DNA from: [Phialemoniopsis] sp. UDSM-2020
Lineage: Eukaryota > Ascomycota > Sordariomycetes > Thyridiales > Thyridiaceae
Assembly (NCBI GenBank): GCA_018873225.1
Contig: JAEILZ010000004.1
Span: 4,340,001-4,404,000 of the forward strand
Direction of reading: 5' to 3'
Length of the DNA: 64,000 bases
The translations under genes and the position numbers were made by a program. Shown piece after piece: positions 46,254 to 56,353 of the stretch. Each line of letters begins with the position of its first letter. Position 1 is the stretch's first letter. Under the pieces are notes generated by a model. It was not told where the DNA came from and did no database searches. It saw only the letters and a program-made list of their open reading frames with translations.

Positions 46254-48857
46254 TTATGGAAGCCGCGCACCATATTCCCGGTCGGCATCATACATATCCT
46301 GCGAGGATCTCCCCTGCCACGAGTCCTTCAAACTCAACTGCAACTCTTCCGTCCCATGCGCAGTCGTCGCCGTACCAGCAGATCCCGACACGGCCTCGAC
46401 AGTAGCAATCAAGCCCATAGTCTTCATAGACGCGATCCCAGCGCACGTGTTATCCAGCACGCCTGACGTCACCGGCGCCGACTGCTGCGATAGCACCAGC
46501 AGCTCCAGGATTGAGTCCCAGGCCTCGCTCGCCCGGCACTTGTACAAACTCCACAGGGTGTGGCCCAGGGCGATGACCGCGTGTAGCAGAAGCAATGCCA
46601 CGGCTGTCTTATCGAACCAGTCGCTCAAAGCCATTACATAACCGGTGAACTGGGCTCGCATCACAACCCGCGTCGTGTCGTTGCCGCGGCCCACCAGCAC
46701 CGGCGGCAGCGGGAAAGACTCAACTGGCTCTCCGATGCGCACCAGCTTGCGCGCCTGTTGTTCCGTCATGTTTCCCCAGTCGCCCCTCCATGGTGGGAAG
46801 AGGCTCTGCGTATCGAGCTGCAGCTGCCAGCCTGCCCGCGAGAGCCCGTCTGCTACCAACATGGAGATGATGATCTCCATAGACACCAGCTTTCTTCCGG
46901 TTACCCGGTCGCTATTTCTGTCGGGCGTCGGCCACTCTGCTGTCTCGAGTAAGCGCTCGAGAAGCGTCGGGTTGTGCAGTGGACTTGCTTCCTCCCTCGC
47001 ATTGCCCCTACCCGAAATGGAGGCATCTGACATGCTCGGTGACAGAAGTGCATACCAGCTGGAATTCAATAGAATTGGGCTCCATGCATCCTTGTCCTGT
47101 GGGTGAAACCAATTGAGTGTCAGACGGATATAATCATCCTTACTTAGCTGAGCTCGAACAATATTGCGTAGACGGTTAGTCTCGAACTCGTGGGGCTGAA
47201 TTTCATCACCTTCCAGTCTGGTTTCGATGATGGAGCGGCCCTTGGCCCATCGGGCGTCTATGGTGCATGTTACTGGCGACAAATGGGTCTTATTAGACCC
47301 CAGCATTGCTATGAGTGCCAGAGAACCTGAATCTCCGGCGTTGATCTCTATTGGAACGACTAGTGGACTGGGATAGAGTGCTTTGAGTGAAAATGCAGTC
47401 TTGTTGGCTGTCACCAAGCCCCGACTCCTCAGGTGCTGACGAACGATAGCCGTCACATTAAACTTTTTGCTGGCTTCACGCGGAAAACCGGTCCGCCAGA
47501 GGGAGAATTGATCTGCCTTGGGGAAGCTGACGTCGGTGAGCGCTTGCTCTATCGAGATGTTCGGTTGCACCGCACACATTGTCCTCACAGCTGGCAAGTT
47601 TGTCTCCACCTCAAAAGACTTGACCTTGGCCAGATCAAGCGCCTTGGGATCCGGCGGCTTTCCTTGATAGTTATAACGGAGCAGACGCAGAGCATTCCTG
47701 TAGAAGTGCACCGAGGCATCCTGCATGTTTGCAGATGGACCATGAGCAGTGTATACCCAGGTGTCCTTGTCGATCACGGAGTCGGCCACAACGTAAAACG
47801 CTTTGCGCATAGTTTCGTCCTGCAGAATGACCTGATACGGCTGGTCGGGGAAGTTCCAAAACGTTGACAGGTGCGCTTGCAACGAATGGTATCCTGACGA
47901 AGGGCATCTGTAATCGTGCAGCCTGCGGTAATCAGTTGAACAATTGTATCCTTCGAGATACGCGGCGTCAAGCTTTTTTGGCCAGAGCTGAGCTGCACTT
48001 CCTAAGGTTGTCCCGAGTCAGAATGGTAGCACGATGGGACAGAACGGTATCTAAATCTCACCATTCAGCCAGTAGATCATCCCACCAGTAGACCATTTTC
48101 TTTCTCTAGGAATCATAAGAACGGCACTAGCCGGTCCCGCGAGGGCAGCTAATGCTCCTCCAACGAGAAGGATGAGAATCAAAGGCAGATGTCTTTTCCA
48201 TCGACCACGACGGTATGCGTATAAGCCCCCCCAGAAGTCTGGTGACCAGAAATAGCTGAACGGTGTCGTTAGTTAACAACGAGCCCCCACCCACTACGTG
48301 AAGTGCTCTGCACAAGGGATATAAACCTTAATTGTGTGAAAGCTTTATCTGAGGCCAGCCACCCCAGGGGGACACCTTCTCCTGCTGCGAGTTCATTCCG
48401 CAAGATATTGAGGATCACGGCGGTAAAGCTCGCAATAATAAGTAACTCCTAACTCGTCTTTTTGAGTATGTGATCCAGGGCTGATCTTCGAGAAAGACTC
48501 TAGACGTACTTGCAATTTGGCTGCGACCTGTAACATTCCCATTTTCATACCATCTGTATTCGAATATCCTTGGAGTTCCCTTCCGATGAAGCGACCGCGA
48601 ATGTTAATGAAAATCAGAGTCAGTGAGATGCTCGCTGGAAGGACATGGACCGCTGAGCGCGATAATGCAGCTCGTCGTGAGCGATAGACCACAAGCTTCC
48701 GTGGCTCGTCGGCCCAGGCTGCAGCTAGGATGGCCAGGCCGATGGCGCGGAAAAGCAGTCGGAAACGTTTTCTTAAAGCTGATAAACAGGCAAGAGGCAG
48801 GAGAATTACCGCTGAAGCGATGATTCTCCACCTCCGATTGCTGGCCTCAGCTGTCAT
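46254..48857 (-). CDS. Fungal multi-pass membrane protein of unknown function
   Basis: Four exons: 48857-48510, 48448-48327, 48255-48062 and 48001-46254, giving 803 residues. The joins restore continuous family-like sequence, for example AAKLQ/ELLIIASFTAVI, LAAGEGVPLGWLAS and SYFWSPDFWGG. The N-terminal third has about four to five membrane helices, including one ending in LAGPASAVLMIPR. A long lumenal or extracellular part with N-glycosylation sequons follows, then a final helix (TAVALLLLHAVIALGHTLW) and a short cytosolic tail. I recall this as an expanded family of uncharacterised membrane proteins in Pezizomycotina, often about 700-850 residues long. No catalytic motif is seen. The gene is intact. 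Function unknown. Confidence 0.8.
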
Positions 48858-49503
48858 ATTTTCTAACGCCTCTCGGGAGGCACACGGTGCGGGTGAGAAT
48901 TACTTCGAGCTGCGAAAACGTCTGATGGGAACGTAGCAAGCGACTAAAATGACAACAGATCCTTGAATTCATGGAACTACTGGATATGGTTTTCATTTCC
49001 ATCATCGCCAGCGCCGTTTATATTGTTTGAGACTAATTAGCGCCAGCCTGATCGTTCACAAAGTGAGGCGGTAGGGTTAGGCGCCAGGCATGCAAGTGGC
49101 GTCGAATCGGAAGTCCGTCCAGTCCTTGATCAGGACCTCGGGGGAGACGCAGCTGCGTCAGCACTGCCCATGTCCAAGATCAAATCCGCCTTGCTTATTG
49201 TGTCTTTTCCATCAATAACAGTAAGTAGGGATAGGCTCTGTAATTCGAAAACAGAATGCACTGTAACCCTTGTAGGAATAGAGATGCTTTTCATCACTTG
49301 TATCCTCTGGAATCCTGACTGCTTTCTCTTCTCAAGTAATTCGTGACAGAACCAATATGTGGAAATGCAGAAGAGAAAGTAAAGTAGGCCAAGATCGCCC
49401 GGTGTATTCTCACAAGCATGCGAGCTCTCGTACCTCAAATAGCGTGCTGGGTGCATGACTTGGCACACTACTACTACCGGGTAGTGGAATCATAGCCACT
49501 CGT
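48858..49503. other. Intergenic region, nothing recognised
   Basis: A 646 bp region between two minus-strand genes. It must hold the promoter of the 803-residue membrane protein gene and the 3' end of the tetraspan gene. I see no further feature. Confidence 0.4.
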
Positions 49504-50444
49504 TCAATTATCGTAGTTATATTGCTGCTGATGATATGGCTGATGCTGTTGCTGCTGCTGGTGATAATACGCACTACCCGGTGTTTGGGCATAAGACGTC
49601 GGCTGCATCATCTGGAATGTCGGGACATTTACGACTGGCACGAGCCTCTTCTTAGGGTTGTTCCTTCGCCGAGTCTCAACGCATGCGCGTACAAACAGGG
49701 TAAAGTGAATGAGCCTGCAATGGCATGGTTAGCTTGCCACTTTGGTTAGGCTTGATATCATCAACAACAACTCACGTAAGGATCGCCACGAAGACCGTCA
49801 CGACCCAGATATAGCCAATAATATTGGTTCGTCTGTTCCGCCCGAAATAGTACCAGTCGTACGGCTCAATGAGCGTCAGGCACATCATACCGAACGCTGC
49901 AATACCACCCAGCCAGATGATCAATTGCAGACCGACATGGGCGCCAGGGTGGATTCCGCGGTTGCGACGGACACAGAGGGTGATGAACTCGGCAGTCAGC
50001 CAAAGTATGGACAGTGCACACTGAAAGACATCGTTGGTAAGCCTTTCGGTCACAATATTTAAGGGTACGCATCTCCATGCGAGACAGCTCAGCTCTTACC
50101 ACAGGGCCACAGATGAGCAATCCATATCCATTGCTCATTGAGTAATCGTAGCTACTGCTACGAGAATAGGTCGCTGCAAGACTCGCACCAACGCCAATAA
50201 TGATCACATCGCAGCTGAAAGCCCAACAAGCCAGGATGATCTTGGCGGTGTGAAATCCACGGCTGGACACGACCTTGTTCGCTTGATCTCGGGAGTAGAG
50301 CGTGTTGTTCGCCGGTGCTGAAGTCGAATACGATTGCCCGTCAACAAAGTGTGGCGTCGTCGCAGGCACATGCGCAGGGCTGTTGTAGGCTTGCGGCACC
50401 TCCTTCCGCTCTCCCTGATCTGGGTACGAAGCAACCTGTGACAT
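49504..50444 (-). CDS. Four-helix membrane protein with Gln/His-rich tail
   Basis: Three exons: 50444-50100, 50020-49776 and 49714-49504 (introns 79 and 61 nt) give 266 residues. The start at 50444 is the first ATG in frame. Residues 1-70 are polar, rich in Pro and Ser. Four helices follow: IILACWAFSCDVIIIGVG, CALSILWLTAEFITLC, LIIWLGGIAAFGMMCL and IIGYIWVVTVFVAILTLIHF. This 4-TM layout resembles MARVEL-type proteins, without a diagnostic motif. The C terminus is low complexity (HQQQQQHQPYHQQQ), encoded by a CAG-like microsatellite at about 49525-49562 that may vary in length. It probably lies in the plasma membrane or vesicles. Function unknown. Confidence 0.7.
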
Positions 50445-51422
50445 GTCTGAAGGCGCTGACGATAAGTCCAAGGCTGAGCCGTCGGGGTCGCGACTCTGTG
50501 GAACGTGAGCAGTCCTCGGAACTCTGCTAGTTTCAGATGAAACTTTCCCTTGCGAAGTGAGTATCACAGGCGATGGTCGGGATCAAAGAGAGGGGGGGCA
50601 TGGAGAGGGAAGAACCATATTGGTGGCAAAGCGCTTGCTTTTGTCTCGATACGCAGATAACCAGTAAGAACGATTGTACACGTCGATATTGCAGGGACCG
50701 GGATGCTAATCGTTTCTGATCGTCTGAAGGCGCCATGCAAGAGCAGCCGGATCTAGAGCGTTCTGGACTTGGCGTTGGTGTCCACGACGCCCAGTTTGTT
50801 AGTACCGGGCCTGTGGGCTGACCCACGCTCTAGTTGTTAGTGCGGGCTGGGCGCCGCAAAGAGGACGGGGTAAGCGGGATAAGGTTGGGTAGGGCTGGCA
50901 GCTAGCATGGTTGTTAAAAGTACTCGACAGATCCCTAAACATCGGCTCATTGGCCAACTCAGCTTCGTATTTCGTGATCGCGCACGCACTATCTCGGTAT
51001 ATATTCACATCCCCCCCCCCCCCCCCCCCCCCCCAGGCCCTGACCTGACCGCTTACCAAGTCAATGCCACCGTCACTGTAAGCATGCTCAGCAACATGAC
51101 CCTTGAAACCATTGCACGGTCCGCTCCGGACAGTTCGGTCCCGTCCGCATTGTGATCCGCCCGCAGGCATGTCAGGGTCGCTCGTGGAGTGTTGGCGAGC
51201 ATGACCTCTTTGCTAACGAACGAGTGGTTACCAGGCGCCAGCAACTGGCCTACGACAAAGACCTGCTGGAGAGCCTTCTTATAATCCTCAGGATCAGAAG
51301 CAGTATGATGCCCTCCGCCGTGACGGACAATAGAGGTGCCGTTGAAAGGGAATATCCCATTTTTCGCACTCGTTTCTATAGTAAGGAGGGTTCAGTGTTA
51401 GTCTGGTGGTCAATCAAATAAG
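50445..51422. other. Intergenic region with poly-C tract
   Basis: A 978 bp region upstream of the tetraspan gene. It contains a 24-nt C homopolymer at 51011-51034. No gene supported. Confidence 0.45.
51011..51034. repeat. Poly-C tract (24 nt)
   Basis: Uninterrupted run of 24 cytosines, the longest homopolymer in the window. Length likely variable or assembly-sensitive. Confidence 0.9.
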
Positions 51423-52052
51423 TCAAATTAGGGGCCGTGGCCAAGGATACGGACCTCTCCCTTGGACATAGGTGACATTATGTCCAAAAGCATCTTTGCA
51501 AGATTCAGGGAGGTCAGTAAACCCCCCACAATGACCGTCGCCAAGCATATCTGTCCTCCAGTCCGAGATCATTGCGGATTTGTAGTCCTTGATGCATTGG
51601 TCTGAGATCGGCCCGCCGGTGCAGTCGCTCTTGATCCCCATAGCATCCCCTCCATTGAGCTTCTCGGAGAACCAAAAATTATGGCAAAGAAGCCATGATC
51701 GGTCCGCCTCGACAAAGGTGCCGTTAGCCGAGGTGTGGAGGAGATCCGGAGAGGCTGTAAGAGATATATCCGTGGCAGTGATATATTTGTACTTTCCCGT
51801 GTTCCCCCTCGGGTCTAGATAATCAAGCACGACCGCGATCTTCCAGGTCCATCCTGGCGAGTCGCGACCGGGATACGGTTCGTTCACGGTGGCACCGGTC
51901 GTCGTGGCGGTTCCTGTTGCATTCGGCGTCTGGAAAGCTCTCTCCCAATCTGCTTCATAGCCATCAGCGACACCGACAAAACCTTCAGGATTCGCGCCAG
52001 TGATAGAAGCGAGAGCGAGGATTGCAGCTGTGTATCCCAATTTGGACTGCAT
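51423..52052 (-). CDS. Secreted protein of unknown function, 209 residues
   Basis: A single-exon frame that starts with a clear signal peptide (YTAAILALASITGA, cleavage near residue 20). The mature protein has a Thr-rich segment (ATGTATTTGATVNEP), five cysteines (in LLCHN, KSDCTG, SDQCIK, GHCGG and ESCKD) and four N-glycosylation sequons. The aromatic-rich centre (SWLLCHNFWF) and the C-terminal run of cysteines look like an ordered extracellular domain. The odd cysteine count means one may be free or a short final exon may be missed. I recall similar hypothetical secreted proteins in plant- and insect-associated fungi but no function. No enzyme motif. Confidence 0.65.
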   Translation of the reverse strand: MQSKLGYTAAILALASITGANPEGFVGVADGYEADWERAFQTPNATGTATTTGATVNEPYPGRDSPGWTWKIAVVLDYLDPRGNTGKYKYITATDISLTASPDLLHTSANGTFVEADRSWLLCHNFWFSEKLNGGDAMGIKSDCTGGPISDQCIKDYKSAMISDWRTDMLGDGHCGGFTDLPESCKDAFGHNVTYVQGRGPYPWPRPLI

Positions 52053-52715
52053 ATTGGGCCTGTGAATAATATTGTTTTCGCGGTGTATACGTTGGTATCA
52101 ATTCAAAACATACTCGTTGGCATGTTCGAAATATGAATGAAATCCTGCGCCCACGGCCTATGGGTGATGATGTCTTTATTGATGAATCCGAACTCAAGTT
52201 GACCGACCTTCCGATGTCAATTCAAGGATTGCCACCTGTGCCAAGGCGGATTCGCGGGCTGTCGCCTAGTGTCTTCATGGGCCCAGGCATGTCGCGTGGG
52301 CGTTCCTGTGTCTCTCTATGAGGCACAGTGTCCGAGACAAGTTGGGATCTGTTGCTTGTCAGTTTATTTTAAGAAAGCAATGCCGATCTATGACATCTAA
52401 CAACCCGCGATTGATACTCCCAGGTCGCTCATGAAGCTTCAAATTGTCTACGTAAGCATTCGCTAAAGCCTCGCAGTATTTGGGAGCCACCCACGTGAAT
52501 GCAAGAAACAGTTCAATTTTGACAACCGTTAATCACTACAGTAGTAAGTACAAAATCTGTTTCGGACCTTCAACGAGAAGCATGCCGCTGTTCAGAGCTC
52601 AGCCATTTGAACCCATCAGACACGCATCTTGCAGCCCATGCTGTTTGATGCTGGTCAGTCTTCCATCCAATCTCGGATTGTTCAACAATGATGAGTTAGA
52701 CTAGCAGGACTTACT
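52053..52715. other. Intergenic region, nothing recognised
   Basis: A 663 bp region between the secreted-protein gene start and the NDUFS7-like gene stop. It should hold the promoter of the former. A 62-codon plus-strand frame at 52133-52321 has no recognisable content. Confidence 0.4.
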
Positions 52716-53533
52716 TTATTTCCTATACCACATCCTCGTGACCTTTGTTCGGCGCATTTTTCTCTGAAGCTGGAAGATGCCATGCAATAACGCTTCAGCC
52801 GTTGGAGGGCATCCCGGGATATAGATATCCACAGGAATGACTCTATCGCAACCGCGCACCACCGAGTATGAGTAGTGATAGTATCCTCCACCATTGGCAC
52901 AGCTGCCCATGCTGATAACCCATTTGGGATCGGGCATCTGATCGTAGAGCTGTCGTAGGGCGGGCGCCATCTTGTTCGTTAGGGTTCCGGCCACAATCAT
53001 GACGTCGGCTTGGCGAGGCGAGGCGCGGAAGATGATGCCGAGGCGGTCTTGATCGTACCGTGGCATTGAAGTGTGCATCATTTCGACTCCGCAGCACGCG
53101 AGGGCGAAACTAAGGGGCCAGCACGAGCCCTGTCGTGCCCAGTTTACGAGACCGTCGAGGCTCGTTCTGGAAGGGAGGGCAAACCAATCAGTGACCGGGA
53201 GTTTTTAGGGTGGCCAAATCTGGAGCTATTTCCTCAAGACTTACAGGACATAATCCATAGCATTCGAAGGCTTCTCATGTTCGATAAGTGCTTTGGATTT
53301 GGGTTGGAAAGGGACAGGCTGGCGAGTGGCTCCCTGGGAGTGGAAGTTGTGTTGATGCGAGCTGACAATTGCCGGGAGGGGTGCGCCAGCCACGCTTCGA
53401 AGGCCAATATGCGATGCTCGTATAGACGAAGATGCCGATATCAGAGCTGTCTCGAGATACTATCTCAGCATCGAGAAGAAGGGATATTGGTCTTTCACAG
53501 GGAGAACCTACCTCGACTGACCCTAGTCGCCAT
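52716..53533 (-). CDS. Complex I subunit NDUFS7/PSST homologue (divergent copy)
   Basis: Three exons: 53533-53512 (22 nt), 53446-53245 and 53166-52716, introns 65 and 78 nt, giving 224 residues, the normal length. Residues 1-45 are rich in Ser, Arg and Ala with no acid residue, as in mitochondrial presequences. The core holds all four ligands of iron-sulphur cluster N2 (Cys99, Cys100, Cys164, Cys194) and the conserved [30 protein letters not shown] and IPGCPPT motifs. Known role: this subunit forms the end of the electron path and part of the ubiquinone pocket of NADH:ubiquinone oxidoreductase. Against the fungal consensus as I recall it, residues 90-101 differ at Cys90, Leu93, Ser94, Ala96 and Gly101, right beside N2 and the quinone site. 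The divergence and the context (regulators, exporter) suggest a second, inhibitor-tolerant copy. It could instead be the only copy in the genome. Confidence 0.85.
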
Positions 53534-54068
53534 GGTCTCTTCTTCCTCGGGGGTCTTCGATGGATTTCACCCTACCCTGGGTTTTATACTGGAAATTAGA
53601 AGGAATGATACCAGAATATGACGGGATATTCTTGAGTGGAAAGAAAGACGCAAGGAGAGAAAGATAGTTAGAACAATCCGAGAATGTAAACTCAGATAAA
53701 CACTGGATTCACTTGCTCACTGAGAATTAGTTTCATAACATCTTCAAACACAAACGAATAAGAAAAGGGAGATATCTAAAGATCGAGGGTAGATTACACC
53801 AAAAAGCATTCCAGTGCCACCGGACCCCAGACTACTCGACTCGCGGAACCAGCGGAGGCGTATAAGAGCCCGCCATTTTAACATTCCGGCTCCACCCGCG
53901 ATCAAAATGCACTCGGAGAAAACCCACCTGAACCCACCTCAGACCTCCAACTTTCTTTCATCCCTTGCCACGACCCGACCACACAAATGACAAGCCCGCC
54001 ATCCCACCTACACTGAACGAGAAAATACCGGGGTCTGCGTGTTCAGTAGGGAGCCGAGCCACAGCAAT
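53534..54068. promoter_or_regulatory. Bidirectional promoter, NDUFS7-like gene and regulator
   Basis: A 535 bp spacer shared by the NDUFS7-like gene (minus) and the C2H2/Zn2Cys6 regulator (plus). A direct repeat CGG-N6-CGG lies at 53844-53855, just before a TATAAG at 53861-53866, about 205 bp from the regulator ATG. A regulator-bound site here could control both genes. The motif is visible; binding is inference. Confidence 0.4.
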
Positions 54069-56198
54069 ATGCCCGTCGAGTACTCGTGCTCTCACTGCCC
54101 AAAGAAGTACAAGCATTCAACCCACCTGCGTCGTCACGAGGCCACCCGTAAGTATTGGAAGCTCCTCCCACTGCGTCACATCACCCACCTTCCTTGCCTC
54201 AAATGGACGTTCGAGTGTCACACTTGCATCACGTGTGCAAGTGATAGACCATGCCTTTGACGAGTCGTCCCACCCAATTATCGCAAGCTGCCAAGTAACA
54301 GCATGATAACCACCGAGCTATAGACACTAAGAAGGATAGACATCCGTGCCCATACTGCGGCAAGCGATTTTCAAGACAGTATGTCATATTCCTTACCATA
54401 GAGAGACTACAGTATACTAACACGAAAGCAAGCGATGTCTGCCGTAAACATTCGCTTACCTGTCCTCACAAGGATGCCGCCGAGACTCCTCCGCCAGGCC
54501 GGCGAGGCCAGAAGCCTAGAGCCTGCGACGCCTGTGTCATAAAGAAGCACTCATGCGACTTCAGACACCCCTGTGGCCGGTGTGCTACTCGTCAGCTGAC
54601 ATGTACATACAGCAGAGTACTTGCTCACGATCAATTTTTCGATCCCGAAGGCTTATCAAGCCCTCAGAGCAAGTCTTCTCTGGCCTTTTCCCTCCGCCTG
54701 ACCGACCCTTCTGCCGACTCGATGATTGCCGCCTTTCAGAGTAGTTCTGGCAGTGGCAACATCAACTTGGACACGGGGGAGGATAATCTAGATGACTTTC
54801 TTGCCCTGGACTTGAGTTCGCTGGGTCTGTTCCAACCTCCTACCCAAAGCTACTCCGATGATACGACGTTCGTGTTTGATGAGCAGGGCTTTCAAGACCA
54901 GGAGCTCAGCTCCATCCTCGAACAGCTCTGTCTAGCCTTCGAGTCTCTACATCAGACTCTGCAACGAAGCGATCCTTTCTATACTGAGCCTTTCAGCGTA
55001 GAACTCGCGAGGTCGGTTTTCACGGCCCAGAATGCCAAGCTGTTCATATCGGCGTACTTTTCTCAAACGCATGTCGACTTTCCCATCGTCCACGAGCCCA
55101 CATTCACTTTCAGCAGTGCACCCAAGCCCTTGCTGCTTGCACTTGTCCTTGCCGGAACCCTGCGTTCGCCACCCCAGGACGACACCTTCTCGATCCGTCG
55201 CTTCTTCTATATCGCTGAAGAGTACATATTTTCTTGTCTCAAGGCGGCGATGTACGAGAGAGATCCTGGACATATCAGCAAGGATCTGCTTCAGACCATC
55301 ATAGCTGCTCAACAAGTCTTAATTCTTCAACTGATGATGAATGAAGCTGTAACGCGGCGCCGAATAGCCTCACAGAAACTACCCGTTCTCGTATCAGTCG
55401 TGAGAGCGCTCGGACTTGCTCGCACCAGACATCCCCCAGGAAGGCCAGCCGGACCGTGGTACGATTTTATATGGCGGGAGAGCTGCATCAGGTACGTGCT
55501 GTAATGGATCTACAACATTCGGATGATCTGCTAACCTATTTCAGGATCGGCTCTTGGACGGCGTTGGCCACTTGGCATTGCTGTTTTATGCTTAACCTCC
55601 CGGGGCCTGTGATCCCCCCTTCTGAAGTAACCTGCAATCTGCTTTGCGCACCTGAGCTGTGGAACGCAAAAGATGAGACAGAGTTCTGCATTGCATGCAC
55701 CAGAGTTGAGCTTCCCGACTCGATGGAGTCTGCCTCTCCTTCGTATCTTGTAGCCACCTTGATGGGCGACGAATGGCCAGGACCTACGGGGTTCCCTTTC
55801 AAACACGCTCCACTGTCGGGCATCCAGCAGTCCTTGCTTGGTAATAACCGTCCCTTGGTAGCTGGGCCTTCTGCACTTCACTGACAATGCTTCCAGCCAT
55901 TCACACAATCATCGCCTCGGCCCGGCACATGTCCATCCTAGCATGCTCCGCGCCAACTCTTCTCCGTGCCGTGTCGCGATGGCAGGAAGTCTGGAGACTG
56001 GCGGCTGATACGGTGGACTGGGACGAAGTCTCGCCCAGTGGTTACTTCCGGCACTTCTACGAGTTGGGGTGGCTTGCACAAAAGATCATAGAGCTGTCTC
56101 TGTCTGGTGGAGAAGATTGCATTTTCCTCCGAGAGGTTGGGCATGACTCTCTTGCGCCATTGCACGACTTCTTGAAGTTCTGTCAAGAAGGTAGATGA
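54069..56198 (+). CDS. Transcription factor with two C2H2-type fingers and a Zn2Cys6 domain
   Basis: Five exons: 54069-54147, 54324-54378, 54433-55491, 55545-55840 and 55897-56198, giving 596 residues. Finger 1 is C7-C10-H23-H27, with the last His made by joining exons 1 and 2. Finger 2 is a C2HC type, C35-C38-H51-C55. The binuclear cluster follows at C76-C79-C86-C92-C95-C102 with exact CX2CX6CX5CX2CX6C spacing. The middle part (about 190-430, with FISAYFSQTHVDFPIVH and a long helical run) looks like the fungal_trans regulatory domain. Intron 1 is long (176 nt); the others are 53-56 nt. Such C2H2 plus C6 hybrids exist in fungi and often sit in metabolite clusters. It shares a promoter region with the NDUFS7-like gene and meets the DHA1 exporter gene tail to tail. 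Confidence 0.86.
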
Positions 56199-56353
56199 CA
56201 GCCCTTGCCGCCATTCCTCTTCGATTGAGATCGGCATTTGGTAGCACATGTTCCTGATGATAGATTGCGAGGTTACGAAACGAGCGCTTAATGTTAATAC
56301 ATCTAACTAATACTACACGGGTCGCGAATAAACGCTGCAATACAGACCAAAAT

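Noticed and set aside
52133..52321. 62-codon plus-strand frame starting just upstream of the secreted-protein gene
   Set aside because: No signal peptide, domain or promoter evidence. It lies in a promoter region.
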